Origin: PVC group bacterium | Lineage (GTDB): Bacteria > GCA-001730085 > JADFSZ01 | Direction of reading: 5' to 3' | DNA length: 11,779 bases | Assembly (NCBI GenBank): GCA_022560555.1 | Contig: JADFSZ010000037.1 | Coordinates: 1-11,779, forward strand | Shown: positions 1 to 7,409 of the stretch, piece by piece | Position numbering within the stretch: the first letter of the stretch is position 1 | Layout of the letters: every line of letters begins with the position of its first letter | Program-made: the position numbers and the translations under genes | The notes under the pieces: generated by a model | What the model was told of the DNA's origin: nothing | Seen by the model: the letters and a program-made list of their open reading frames with translations, nothing else | The model's database searches: none

Positions 1-591
1 GTTCAAGGGCTCAATGCTTTGATATTGGATATAGGCATTGTCATTTATACCTTCTTTCGTATTACCAAGATTTTTGGACAAAGCCTTGGGGCTATAGGAA
101 TAAAAGCACATAAGAAATTTAAAGCGATTCTCTGGGGGCTTCTTTCCTATATTGGTTTTGTTCCTGTTATGTTTTCCGGCATCATTATATCTTTTTTTCT
201 TATGAGGCTCTTGGGACGCACCATACAGCCTCATCCGCTGATACCAATGATGATGGCGGAACAATCCGCTATCGTAATTCTATTTTTAGTTTTATTGGCC
301 TGCGTTATCGGTCCCATTTGTGAAGAAATCATTTTTCGCGGACTTATGTATCCGGCTGTACGACAAAAATACGGCGTCTTTGCCTCGATCATTATGATTG
401 GGATTATATTTTCTTTAATTCACGCGAATCTGTACGCTTTTATACCGATATTTTTTCTTGGATGTTTCTTGACTTTTCTATACGAACGGACCGGATCGTT
501 AACAGCATCCATTTCGGTTCATATTATCCATAATAGTTCGATGATGGCGCTCTTTGGGTTTTATAAACATATATATGGATTGACACAATGA
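1..591 (+). CDS. CPBP family intramembrane metalloprotease, 5'-truncated by window edge
   Basis: The C-terminal part of a polytopic membrane protein of the CPBP (Abi/CAAX-protease, Rce1-like) family. The frame is open to base 1, so the gene starts upstream; a TTG at 19 is only an in-frame codon with no evident ribosome site. Counting from that TTG, the three family motifs are visible: EExxxR as EEIIFR (E102, E103, R107), FxxxH as FSLIH (F131, H135), and a last helix with HxxxN (H168, N172). The Glu and His residues are the presumed metal and catalytic ligands inside the membrane. At least four strongly hydrophobic segments lie at about 38-65, 82-101, 120-135 and 139-155. Family members cleave prenylated or other membrane substrates, and some are bacteriocin-immunity proteins; the substrate here is unknown. 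Its TGA overlaps the mtnA ATG (ATGA, 588-591), so the two genes are probably co-transcribed and translationally coupled, although no functional link is obvious. Confidence 0.88.
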   Translation, partial: VQGLNALILDIGIVIYTFFRITKIFGQSLGAIGIKAHKKFKAILWGLLSYIGFVPVMFSGIIISFFLMRLLGRTIQPHPLIPMMMAEQSAIVILFLVLLACVIGPICEEIIFRGLMYPAVRQKYGVFASIIMIGIIFSLIHANLYAFIPIFFLGCFLTFLYERTGSLTASISVHIIHNSSMMALFGFYKHIYGLTQ

Positions 592-1640
592 GAGTGAATA
601 TTAAAACGGTTGAGGCGATTCGATGGTCAAAAAGAGGCATTAAAATTTTGGATCAAACCCAACTACCGCACCTCTGCCGTTATCGTACGTGCAGGAATGT
701 TAAGCAAGTTTATCAAGCGATAAAATCCTTGCAAGTGCGGGGGGCTCCGTTGATTGGGATCGCGGCAGCGATGGGTGTTGCGTTAGGGGCCTCGCAAAGC
801 CGTGCAAAAACCTTTGAAAAATTTTATCAAGAAATACTTAAAAACATAAAAGTTTTAGCTGCTTCCCGTCCGACGGCTGTAAACTTGTTTTGGGCTTTGG
901 ATCGCATGAAAAGGGCTGTGCTGGACCACAAACACTTGTCCTTGTCAAAACTCAAACAGCGATTGTGCCTTGAAGCAAAAATGATTTTGAATGAAGACAG
1001 GCAAATGTGCGCGAGCATGGCCGAGCATGGCGCTCGTCTTGTAAAATCCAAAGATCGAATTTTGACTCATTGCAATACGGGGGCTTTGGCTACGGGCGGA
1101 TGCGGAACGGCTCTGGGGGTTATATATAAAGCGTGTAGCCAGGGGAAAAAAATAGAGGTATTTGTTGATGAAACACGACCATTGCTGCAGGGTGGACGTC
1201 TAACCGCGTGGGAACTTATGAGGGCCAAAATCGGTGTGACGGTAATTTGCGACAATATGGTTGCGCATGTTATGAAAGTTAAAAAAATACATAAAGTTTT
1301 TGTCGGAGCCGATCGTATTGCCGCTAACGGAGATACCGCGAACAAAATCGGAACATATGGAATTGCGTTATTATGTAAAAGTCTAAAAATCCCATTTTAT
1401 GTCGTTGCTCCAAGCTCGACATTTGACTTGTCTATCTCCAGCGGAAAGAAGATCCCTATAGAAGAGCGGCCGCATGAGGAAATTTATAATGGATTCGGAA
1501 AACAAACGGCGCCTTGCCATGTTTCTTTTTATAACCCCGCCTTTGATGTCACCCCCCGGCATCTGATTACAGCGATCATTACGGAAAAAGGGATTATCAA
1601 AGGCCCCTCTCAAAAAAGAATTGCTCGCTTATTAAAATGA
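588..1640 (+). CDS. mtnA: S-methyl-5-thioribose-1-phosphate isomerase MtnA
   Basis: Converts methylthioribose-1-phosphate to methylthioribulose-1-phosphate in the cytoplasmic methionine salvage pathway (or the related DHAP shunt). At 350 residues it has normal length for the family, which is related to the eIF2B alpha/beta/delta subunits. Visible family blocks, in order: IRW...LDQTQLP at 11-27, the substrate-loop RGAPLIGIAAA at 51-61, TAVNLFWALDRM at 96-107, THCNTGALAT at 160-169 with the catalytic Cys162, DETRPLLQGGRLTAWEL at 194-210, and GADRIAANGD at 240-249 with the catalytic Asp242. APSSTFD and IPIEER follow near 274-295. The ATG is chosen because the IRW/LDQT block sits at the usual distance from it; no strong Shine-Dalgarno is seen, which fits coupling to the overlapping upstream gene. 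Other methionine salvage genes (mtnB, mtnC, mtnD) are not in the window. The 28-base gap to the convergent cyclase gene shows no convincing terminator hairpin. Confidence 0.95.
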   Translation: MRVNIKTVEAIRWSKRGIKILDQTQLPHLCRYRTCRNVKQVYQAIKSLQVRGAPLIGIAAAMGVALGASQSRAKTFEKFYQEILKNIKVLAASRPTAVNLFWALDRMKRAVLDHKHLSLSKLKQRLCLEAKMILNEDRQMCASMAEHGARLVKSKDRILTHCNTGALATGGCGTALGVIYKACSQGKKIEVFVDETRPLLQGGRLTAWELMRAKIGVTVICDNMVAHVMKVKKIHKVFVGADRIAANGDTANKIGTYGIALLCKSLKIPFYVVAPSSTFDLSISSGKKIPIEERPHEEIYNGFGKQTAPCHVSFYNPAFDVTPRHLITAIITEKGIIKGPSQKRIARLLK

Positions 1641-1668
1641 ACGATTTGTTTTTTAAGAGTTTCCTTTT

Positions 1669-3774
1669 TTAAGATGAAGTGATTTGGTCTGATAAGAGTG
1701 CTTTTTGAACCATGATGTGATAAGTAGAGAGGGCTAAAAGCGGGAAATAATCCTTGTACATTGTGTAGATGAGATAAAATACACGGGGAAATCCCGTTCC
1801 TGTGGCTTGATCTTCTATCCAGCTTCCGTCTTGGGTTTGATTCTGAATAAGATATTGAATGCCGTTTGTCACTTCTGTGGTCATAAGGTGTCCCGAGGAT
1901 ATGAGGCCCATAACAGCCCAGGCTGTTTGCGAAGGTGTAGAAAGACCCATTCCTTTAAATGTTAAATCATCATAAGAAGCACATGTTTCTCCCCACCCGC
2001 CGTCTTGATTTTGACAGAGTTTTAACCAATTCGCAGCCGCTTGTATGTAATGTTTTTGCATGTTCTCCCCTATGTGCTCTAAGCCTCGGAGAACTTGCCA
2101 TGTCCCGTATACGTAATTTACACCCCACCGTCCGTACCAAGAGCCGTCTTTCTCCTGCTGGTTCTTTAAGTATGACACGGCACGCTGTATTTCAGGATAA
2201 CTCAGGTCATATCCTAGACTTCCAAGCGTTTCGAGTACGCGGGCCGTAATATCGGCGCAACTGGTGTCTAACAGAGCGTTATGGTCAGCGAAAGGAACTT
2301 GGGTAAAAATTTCTTTATTATTATCAACATCGAACGCCGCCCATCCACCGTCACGTCCTTGCATAGCCAGGAGCCAGTTGAGGCTGCGCAAAATTGCCTG
2401 TTCCCTGGCGGTTTCTCCGGTGATATCCTTAAGGGCAATACGGCGAAGGGCTAAAATCACCATGGCTGTGTCATCGATATCAGGATAAAACTGATTTTCA
2501 AATTCAAAAGCCCAACCGGCCGTGGGAATGTGGGGTCGTTTAATCTGCCAGTCACCACGAATTTTGACTTCCTTAGAGACAAGCCAGTTGCAGGCATTCA
2601 CGAGAGAAGGGTGATCTCTTTTGAGACCGGATTCAGCTAAAGCAATCGAACAAATGGCCGTATCCCACACAGGAGAAAAACAAGGCTGCATACGCATGGA
2701 ATCTCCCAGATCAACCTCAAGCTTTTCAAGTTCATGAAGCTCCTTTTGAATGGCCGGATGGTGATTGCTGTAACCTAGAGCTTTAAAAGAAAGAATCGCA
2801 TTGACCATAGCAGGAAAAATGGCGACAAGACCATCGGAATGTTCCTGATGCTGAAGAATCCACTTTTCCGCACGTTTTAGAGCAAAATTATCGTTAAATT
2901 TGGATGTGACCTTTTCAAGAAATTTAAATAGAGTGTTTGCCGCAAGGAAAAAATGCCGCCACGTTGCCATACTTTTGTTAACGTTAACAGCTCTCTCGTC
3001 ATAAAAATGTTCTTCCGTATCAATTTTAAGCTCTTGGATATCCTGGGTCTCGGATATTTGAAAAAAAGGTTTTTTAGCGTAAATAATGATTAAGGGGATA
3101 AGGATTCCCCGCGACCATGACGATATCTCGTAAATATTAAAATAAAACCAAGTCGGTAACAGCATAATGAAGGACGGAATAGCGGGAATCTTTTTCCAAG
3201 GGAATTGGCCTATAAGAGCAAGATAGATTTTTGTGAAAGTATTGGCCGCGTCCAATCCGCCGCGTTTAAGAATCCATTTACGGGCTTTTTTCATGTGAGG
3301 GGAATTCGGGGGATGTCCGCAAATTTTTAGCGTGGTATAAGCTTTAATGGTGGCATTGATTTCAGCGGGACCGTTAGGATAAACATTCCATCCTCCGTCA
3401 TCGAGCTGGTTGTTCAAAACATGCTTAAGGAGTTTCCTCTCTTTGTCGGGTTCTTTAATCCCTAAAAGGCGGAAAAGAAAAACATAATCCGAGGGAATGG
3501 TGGTGTTTACAATGAGCTCTCCGCACCAATAGCCATCTTTATTCTGGAGGGACAATAAATAATTTTGAGACTTTTGAATGGCTTTTGTGACTGCAAGGTC
3601 CTTGTGGATGGTTTCATCAAGAGCTTCCTCCAGGGTAGAAAGATCAAGGAGCTCTTTCCAGTTGTTCGGCTTAATAAATAAGCTCGAATTTGGATCTTTG
3701 GATTTTAAAAGGACCGGATTTTGGAGGGCCTCATTGATATTCTGAAAGAAGTCTTGTATGATCTTTTTAACCAT
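1669..3774 (-). CDS. shc: Squalene-hopene cyclase
   Basis: Cyclises squalene to hopene/hopanol at the inner membrane, giving hopanoids, the bacterial sterol analogues. The acid catalytic motif DxDDTA is present as DIDDTA at residues 432-437. Six QW repeats (QxxxGxW) can be read: 77-83, 123-129, 472-478, 540-546, 588-594 and 646-652. These mark the two alpha/alpha-barrel domains. The C-terminal GTGFPRVFYLIYTMY block (659-673) is typical. A hydrophobic stretch at about 198-232 matches the usual membrane-entry region. At 701 residues it is somewhat longer than the roughly 630 of Alicyclobacillus SHC, with about 60 extra residues before the first QW motif. The ATG has an AGAGGA ribosome site about 6 bases upstream on the minus strand, and a TTGACA/TAAAAT promoter lies a further 75-100 bases up. 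The gene stands alone: no squalene synthase or hpn genes are in the window, so hopanoid tailoring must be encoded elsewhere if it occurs. Confidence 0.95.
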   Translation of the reverse strand: MVKKIIQDFFQNINEALQNPVLLKSKDPNSSLFIKPNNWKELLDLSTLEEALDETIHKDLAVTKAIQKSQNYLLSLQNKDGYWCGELIVNTTIPSDYVFLFRLLGIKEPDKERKLLKHVLNNQLDDGGWNVYPNGPAEINATIKAYTTLKICGHPPNSPHMKKARKWILKRGGLDAANTFTKIYLALIGQFPWKKIPAIPSFIMLLPTWFYFNIYEISSWSRGILIPLIIIYAKKPFFQISETQDIQELKIDTEEHFYDERAVNVNKSMATWRHFFLAANTLFKFLEKVTSKFNDNFALKRAEKWILQHQEHSDGLVAIFPAMVNAILSFKALGYSNHHPAIQKELHELEKLEVDLGDSMRMQPCFSPVWDTAICSIALAESGLKRDHPSLVNACNWLVSKEVKIRGDWQIKRPHIPTAGWAFEFENQFYPDIDDTAMVILALRRIALKDITGETAREQAILRSLNWLLAMQGRDGGWAAFDVDNNKEIFTQVPFADHNALLDTSCADITARVLETLGSLGYDLSYPEIQRAVSYLKNQQEKDGSWYGRWGVNYVYGTWQVLRGLEHIGENMQKHYIQAAANWLKLCQNQDGGWGETCASYDDLTFKGMGLSTPSQTAWAVMGLISSGHLMTTEVTNGIQYLIQNQTQDGSWIEDQATGTGFPRVFYLIYTMYKDYFPLLALSTYHIMVQKALLSDQITSS

Positions 3775-3847
3775 AGATGTCCTCTTATGAGTACGGTTCG
3801 TGTTACCCTGCTCAAATGCTAGCAGTCTTGATGTTTCAATGGGTGTT

Positions 3848-3875
3848 ATTTTATTCGTATGGAGATTATTGTCAA
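3848..3875 (-). promoter_or_regulatory. Probable sigma70-type promoter of the squalene-hopene cyclase gene
   Basis: Read on the minus strand there is a perfect -35 box TTGACA (3875-3870) and, after 16 bases, TAAAAT (3853-3848), which matches the -10 consensus at 5 of 6 positions. This would start transcription near 3841 and leave an untranslated leader of about 65 bases before the cyclase ATG at 3774. It lies back to back with the hisG promoter, with about 30 bases between the two -35 boxes. Confidence 0.6.
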
Positions 3876-3905
3876 GGATTTAGGAAAAAAACACGAAAGA
3901 TATTG

Positions 3906-3934
3906 TTGACCTTTTTTTTGAGATATGCTATAAA
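3906..3934 (+). promoter_or_regulatory. Probable sigma70-type promoter (extended -10) of hisG and downstream genes
   Basis: TTGACC at 3906-3911, an ideal 17-base spacer containing a run of eight T, then TATAAA at 3929-3934. The -10 box is preceded by TGC (3926-3928), which gives an extended -10 element. Transcription would start near 3941, about 50 bases before the hisG GTG. It probably also serves the small ribosomal-type gene and the TPR gene, since no terminator or other promoter is apparent between them. Confidence 0.65.
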
Positions 3935-3992
3935 TCTTGCTCCAAGTTTTTAAGATTATAGGATTTATAGCTAATTTTAGGAGGATGAGATA

Positions 3993-4871
3993 GTGAAGAA
4001 AAGTGTGTTAAGGCTCGGCATCCCTAAGGGCAGCTTAGAGGAGTCAACAAAAAATTTGTTCAAAAAGGCGGGATTTTCCATCGGGAATTCCTCACGTTCC
4101 TATTTTCCGTCCATTGATGATGAGGATATAGAGGTTCTATTGATTCGCGCGCAGGAAATGGCACGATATGTCGAAGAGGGTGTCTTGGACGCGGGTTTAA
4201 CCGGTCAGGATTGGATCCAAGAAAATGCGGCGAGCGTTGTTGAGGTGAGTGAGCTTGTTTACGGAAAACAGCGGCGGTGTCCCGTGAGATGGGTTTTGGC
4301 GGTTCCTGAGAATTCGTCCATTTATTCCGTGAAAGATCTTCAGGGCAAGAGAATCGCGACTGAGTTGGTTAACGCGACAAAACGCTACTTGAAAAAAAAT
4401 CACGTGAAGGCTGAAGTCGAATTTTCGTGGGGGGCCACGGAGGTCAAAGCTCCTGCGTTGGTGGATGCAATCGTAGAACTAACCGAGACAGGCTCTTCGT
4501 TGCGGGCCAATAATTTGAGGATTGTTGACACGATTGTTGAATCAACGACAAAATTTATCGCGAATCGTTCTAGCTGGAAGAACCCCTGGAAGAAAAAGAA
4601 AATTAAAAATATCGCGTTGCTTTTGAACGGAGCTCTCAAAGCGGAGGAGAAGGTTGGTTTGAAAATGAATGTGAGAAAAAAGGATGTCCCAAAATTACTC
4701 AAACTTATCCCGGCTCTTAAAAAGCCGACGGTATCTGAACTCACTGAAAAGAATTGGTGCGCGATTGAAATCGTCATTGATGAAAATATTGTTAGAGAAA
4801 TCATTCCTCAGCTGAAAGATTTCGGGGCTCAAGGGATTGTCGAGTACCCTCTCAATAAAGTTATTTGTTAA
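3993..4871 (+). CDS. hisG: ATP phosphoribosyltransferase, long form (HisG-L)
   Basis: Catalyses the first step of histidine synthesis, joining ATP and PRPP to give phosphoribosyl-ATP. The N-terminal catalytic lobes show [12 protein letters not shown] (6-17), the [10 protein letters not shown] block (66-75) and the PRPP-binding segment [18 protein letters not shown] (162-179). A C-terminal regulatory domain (about 205-292, ending in [11 protein letters not shown]) is present. With 292 residues this is therefore the long, hexameric, histidine-inhibited form and not the short form that needs HisZ. The start is GTG at 3993: a perfect AGGAGG lies at 3979-3984, 8 bases upstream, and the LRLGIPKG block begins at the correct distance. 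No other his gene is in the window, so hisG is separated here from a his operon and instead precedes two genes of unrelated type. A Lys-rich patch at 196-205 ([10 protein letters not shown]) is a little unusual but does not interrupt the domains. Confidence 0.95.
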   Translation: MKKSVLRLGIPKGSLEESTKNLFKKAGFSIGNSSRSYFPSIDDEDIEVLLIRAQEMARYVEEGVLDAGLTGQDWIQENAASVVEVSELVYGKQRRCPVRWVLAVPENSSIYSVKDLQGKRIATELVNATKRYLKKNHVKAEVEFSWGATEVKAPALVDAIVELTETGSSLRANNLRIVDTIVESTTKFIANRSSWKNPWKKKKIKNIALLLNGALKAEEKVGLKMNVRKKDVPKLLKLIPALKKPTVSELTEKNWCAIEIVIDENIVREIIPQLKDFGAQGIVEYPLNKVIC

Positions 4872-4899
4872 GATCGTTTGAATTAAAGGAGCCTAGGTT

Positions 4900-4995
4900 A
4901 TGCCTTGTGGAAAGAAGCGAAAAAAAAAGAAAATGAATCGACATAAGTTAAAGAAACGTCGCAGAAAAAATCGTCACAAAAAGAAAAACCGATAA
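4900..4995 (+). CDS. 31-residue COX24/AURKAIP1-type (bS22/mS38-like) small ribosomal-type protein
   Basis: A very short gene. The peptide begins MPCGKKRKKKKMNRHKLKK and continues RRRKNRHKKKNR; 22 of 31 residues are Lys, Arg or His. The pattern MP(C/S)GKKRK...HK..K..R.KNRHKKK is what I recall from bacterial proteins annotated as AURKAIP1/COX24 domain-containing. Relatives of that domain include mitochondrial small-subunit protein mS38 and mycobacterial bS22, so a structural role in rRNA binding within the ribosome is the likely job. Coding status is supported by an AAGGAG ribosome site at 4886-4891, 8 bases before the ATG, and by an uninterrupted frame to TAA. It lies 28 bases after hisG and 9 bases before the TPR gene, so all three are probably one transcript. 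The function is inferred from family resemblance; the basic composition alone would not prove it. Confidence 0.82.
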   Translation: MPCGKKRKKKKMNRHKLKKRRRKNRHKKKNR

Positions 4996-5004
4996 GCGTG
5001 ATTC

Positions 5005-6585
5005 ATGAGTTCTCACAAGATGGTTCTTTGCTCACGATCTAATAGTTTGTGGATCATCGCAGGTTTTTTGTTCATCCTGTCTATTAGCTTCTTGTATCAT
5101 GGCAATGTTCAAAGCCCTCTTTTTGCCGCTGTCAGCCGTGTTATTGAAGAAATTCCTATAGATAAGCTTGTAAATTCGAACGATGCCGGCGCTCTCGCCC
5201 ATTTTATGGTCGGGCTTATTCATGAAAAAAAAATGAATCTAGATGATGCCGTTTCTGAGTATGAAGAGGTTGTTCGGCTTGATCCTGATAATGCGCGTCC
5301 TTATATATACCTGGGAAACATTTACCTGAAAAAACGGGATTATGATAAGGCGCTGTCCTCCTTTCAGGAAGCCCTTCAAAAAGATCCCGGTGATGTGAAG
5401 ATCTATACATATTTAGGGCTCCTGTACATGTATCAGGGAGAAATTGAAAAAGCCGAAAAATCTTATCGAAAAATGGTTGAACTTGATTCTGCGAATTTAG
5501 ATTCGCACATACTACTCGCCGATGTTTTGGTTAAGCAAAAGAAATATGATCAAGCCATTGATTCCTACAAGAGCATTTTGGCGATGCGTCCCGAAAGTCC
5601 GGCAATTCACTTTAATTTAGGCGTTGTCTATAGTAAAGCCAAGCGAACAGATGAGGCCATCGGGAGTTTGAAAAGAGCTATTGAACTTGAGCCAAAATAT
5701 ATGGAAGCTCATGTAACTTTAGCGGTGATTTATGAAATTATCGGGAAAAATAAATTAGCTGTCAAAAAATATAAAGACGCACTATCCATTAATCCGCTTA
5801 ACACAAATCTGTATAAACGTTTGGGGCAGACATATTTTGATATTGAGAAGTACGAAGACGCTATTGCTCAATATAAAAGAGTTTTGGCCCTCAATCCCGG
5901 TGATATGGATGCATACGCTTATTTGGCTTACGTTTACCTGAGAGCGGATAGGCCCGAAGACGTTATCATCATCCTTGAAAAAGCATTAGGTGTAGATCCA
6001 TATCATTTGCAAACAATTATTCTTTTATCATCCGCTTACATGGATGATCGCATAAGTAAGTATAAAAAGGCCATAGATCTCCTTAAAGAGGGTCTTCGAA
6101 GTGAGTCTTACAAAGATAATGAGTTCATTCATTTTAACCTTGGGGTTGTTTATGAAAAGATAGGACAATTTGATGATTCTATTGAGGCGTTTCGTGCGGT
6201 AATACGCGCTAATCCGGATAGTGCCGATGCGTACAATTACATCGGCTACATGTATGCTGAAGGGGGGGTTCATCTTGATGAAGCGTTGGAGCTTGTGACC
6301 AAGGCCCTTGAATTATCTCCCGGGAACGGGGCTTATCTTGATAGTCTTGGGTGGGTCTACTACAAGAAAAGTGAATTTGAAAAAGCAAAGAAGGAGTTGA
6401 TTAAAGCCCTTGAATCTATGCCGGATGATCCGATCATTAGTGAGCATATGGGGGATATATTTTTTGAATTAGGGCAAATCGATAAGGCCCGTGAATTTTG
6501 GGAGATTGCGTTCGAAAAAGATCCTGCCAATGAGGAAGTTCGTGCTAAAATCGAGCAATCCATAAACGAGTTCGACCCTTTATAG
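5005..6585 (+). CDS. TPR-repeat protein with N-terminal membrane anchor or signal peptide
   Basis: A 526-residue protein made almost wholly of tetratricopeptide repeats. Residues 14-31 (WIIAGFLFILSISFL core) form one hydrophobic segment preceded by positive charges. This is either a signal peptide, perhaps cut near LFAA at 39-42, or a signal anchor that places the repeats outside the cytoplasm. From about residue 62 to 509 roughly 13 consecutive 34-residue TPR units can be phased by their A..Y/LG..Y pattern and the Pro at the unit end (for example LDPDNA, KDPGDV, LNPGDM, ANPDSA, LSPGNG). The unit near 334-370 is irregular. Such proteins are scaffolds for protein complexes, for example in envelope assembly or secretion; no catalytic domain is present and I cannot assign a partner. 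A stop at 4999-5001 in the same frame rules out an earlier start. The ATG has no good Shine-Dalgarno, so translation may depend on ribosomes finishing the tiny gene 9 bases upstream. Confidence 0.9.
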   Translation: MSSHKMVLCSRSNSLWIIAGFLFILSISFLYHGNVQSPLFAAVSRVIEEIPIDKLVNSNDAGALAHFMVGLIHEKKMNLDDAVSEYEEVVRLDPDNARPYIYLGNIYLKKRDYDKALSSFQEALQKDPGDVKIYTYLGLLYMYQGEIEKAEKSYRKMVELDSANLDSHILLADVLVKQKKYDQAIDSYKSILAMRPESPAIHFNLGVVYSKAKRTDEAIGSLKRAIELEPKYMEAHVTLAVIYEIIGKNKLAVKKYKDALSINPLNTNLYKRLGQTYFDIEKYEDAIAQYKRVLALNPGDMDAYAYLAYVYLRADRPEDVIIILEKALGVDPYHLQTIILLSSAYMDDRISKYKKAIDLLKEGLRSESYKDNEFIHFNLGVVYEKIGQFDDSIEAFRAVIRANPDSADAYNYIGYMYAEGGVHLDEALELVTKALELSPGNGAYLDSLGWVYYKKSEFEKAKKELIKALESMPDDPIISEHMGDIFFELGQIDKAREFWEIAFEKDPANEEVRAKIEQSINEFDPL

Positions 6586-6636
6586 CTGCAGGCTCTTTTC
6601 TTCTTTTTGAGGCTCCATTGGGCGTCCAAAATCCTC

Positions 6637-6666
6637 TTGACACCCTGAGAGGCCGTATGCTAACGT
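6637..6666 (+). promoter_or_regulatory. Possible promoter of the spoVG-like gene
   Basis: A perfect TTGACA at 6637-6642 is followed after 18 bases by TAACGT (6661-6666), only 3 of 6 matches to the -10 consensus but preceded by TGC, an extended -10 signature. A start near 6673 would leave a leader of about 45 bases. The weak -10 box makes this less certain than the other promoters listed. No terminator hairpin for the TPR gene is visible between 6586 and 6636. Confidence 0.4.
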
Positions 6667-6718
6667 AAATTCGGCATCGTAGACTTTTTGAAACATTTTT
6701 AGAAAGGAGTCTTGCGTC

Positions 6719-7222
6719 ATGAAGATTACGGAGACAAAAGTGTTTTTAAGAAGCGATGGCGATAAAAAGCTGAAAGCCTATGCAACCATAACGTTTGATG
6801 ACAGTTTTGTTGTTCGTGATTTAAAAGTTATTGAAGGCAGTAAAGGAATGTTTATCGCGATGCCAAGTCGAAAGATGAAAGATCCCTGTCCGAAATGTCG
6901 GCACAGAAATGTTGTAGGCGCCAAACATTGCAATCAATGCGGAGGAATTTTACCGGCAAAAAACTTTTCTAATCCTAAAGATGAAAAATTTCAAGAGCAC
7001 AGAGATATCGCGCATCCCATAACAGCGAATGCAAGAGAATATATTCAGGCTGAAGTTTTAAAAGCATACGAATCTGAATTAGCTAGGTCCAATCATGCTT
7101 CTGTGTCCAGGGCTCATGAACCAGAGCCAAAAAGGCCGAGCCCAACCCGGGTCGGTCAATCAACGTACATTATGCAGCCGTCGGATCCTTTAGAAGCTAA
7201 ACTTGAGGCTACGGATCTTTAG
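6719..7222 (+). CDS. spoVG: SpoVG-family RNA/DNA-binding regulator with an inserted zinc ribbon
   Basis: Residues 1-54 match SpoVG: MKITETKVFL, LKAYATITFDDSFVVRDLKVIEG, and KGMFIAMPSRKMKD. The conserved family ending, RDIAHPI and a helix (IQAEVLKAYESEL), resumes at 95-121. In ordinary SpoVG (about 85-100 residues) MPS(R/K)... runs on to FRDIAHPI after only a few residues. Here about 37 residues are inserted, containing CPKC (57-60) and CNQC (71-74), spaced CX2C-X10-CX2C, a compact zinc-ribbon knuckle. A hydrophilic, Pro-rich tail of about 44 residues (124-167) follows and is likely disordered. SpoVG proteins bind nucleic acid and regulate gene expression post-transcriptionally or transcriptionally; in Bacillus the name comes from sporulation, but the family is also found in non-sporulating bacteria. 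The added ribbon probably extends nucleic-acid or protein contact. The ATG has AAAGGAG 9 bases upstream (6703-6709). It appears monocistronic, with a possible weak terminator at 7318-7363. Confidence 0.88.
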   Translation: MKITETKVFLRSDGDKKLKAYATITFDDSFVVRDLKVIEGSKGMFIAMPSRKMKDPCPKCRHRNVVGAKHCNQCGGILPAKNFSNPKDEKFQEHRDIAHPITANAREYIQAEVLKAYESELARSNHASVSRAHEPEPKRPSPTRVGQSTYIMQPSDPLEAKLEATDL

Positions 7223-7223
7223 C

Positions 7224-7409
7224 CGATAACCGATTACAGATAATCGATAATAGAGAAGTGAAAATTGAGATGCGGTTATCGCTAGACATATAGAAGATGG
7301 ATTGTGACTATAGTGAGCAGATAGGCCTTGTCATTGGATGTGAGGTGTTATCTGTATTTTTTTGATTTACGTATTCCCATTCACGAATATCGGATAACGA
7401 TTATCGATT
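7224..7409. repeat. Cluster of inverted GATAA(C/T)CG motifs between spoVG and tRNA-Gln
   Basis: Short related words recur in both orientations. CGATAACCG (7224-7232) is the exact reverse complement of CGGTTATCG (7273-7281). AATCGATAAT (7242-7251) is the exact reverse complement of ATTATCGATT (7400-7409). GGATAACGATTATCG at 7392-7406 is a further partial palindrome. The right part abuts the tRNA-Gln gene. No reading frame uses the region. It resembles a small non-coding palindromic repeat, possibly a remnant miniature element, but the family is not recognised. Confidence 0.5.
7318..7363 (+). terminator. Possible weak terminator after the spoVG-like gene
   Basis: CAGATA (7318-7323) can pair with TATCTG (7349-7354), and a T-rich run follows (TATTTTTTTT ending at 7363-7364). 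The stem is only 6 to 7 pairs, A/T rich, with a 25-base loop, so it is a poor intrinsic terminator. It is listed because nothing better lies between this gene and the tRNA. Confidence 0.25.

Noticed and set aside
1641-1668. Bidirectional terminator in the T-rich gap between mtnA and shc
   Set aside because: There is a repeated TTTTTTAAGA word but no stem of useful length on either strand.
6615-6627. CCATTGGGCGTCC after the TPR gene resembles CCATTGGGCATCC at 11499 after rpoD
   Set aside because: A 12 of 13 match is expected by chance in a window of this size, and flanking bases do not align.
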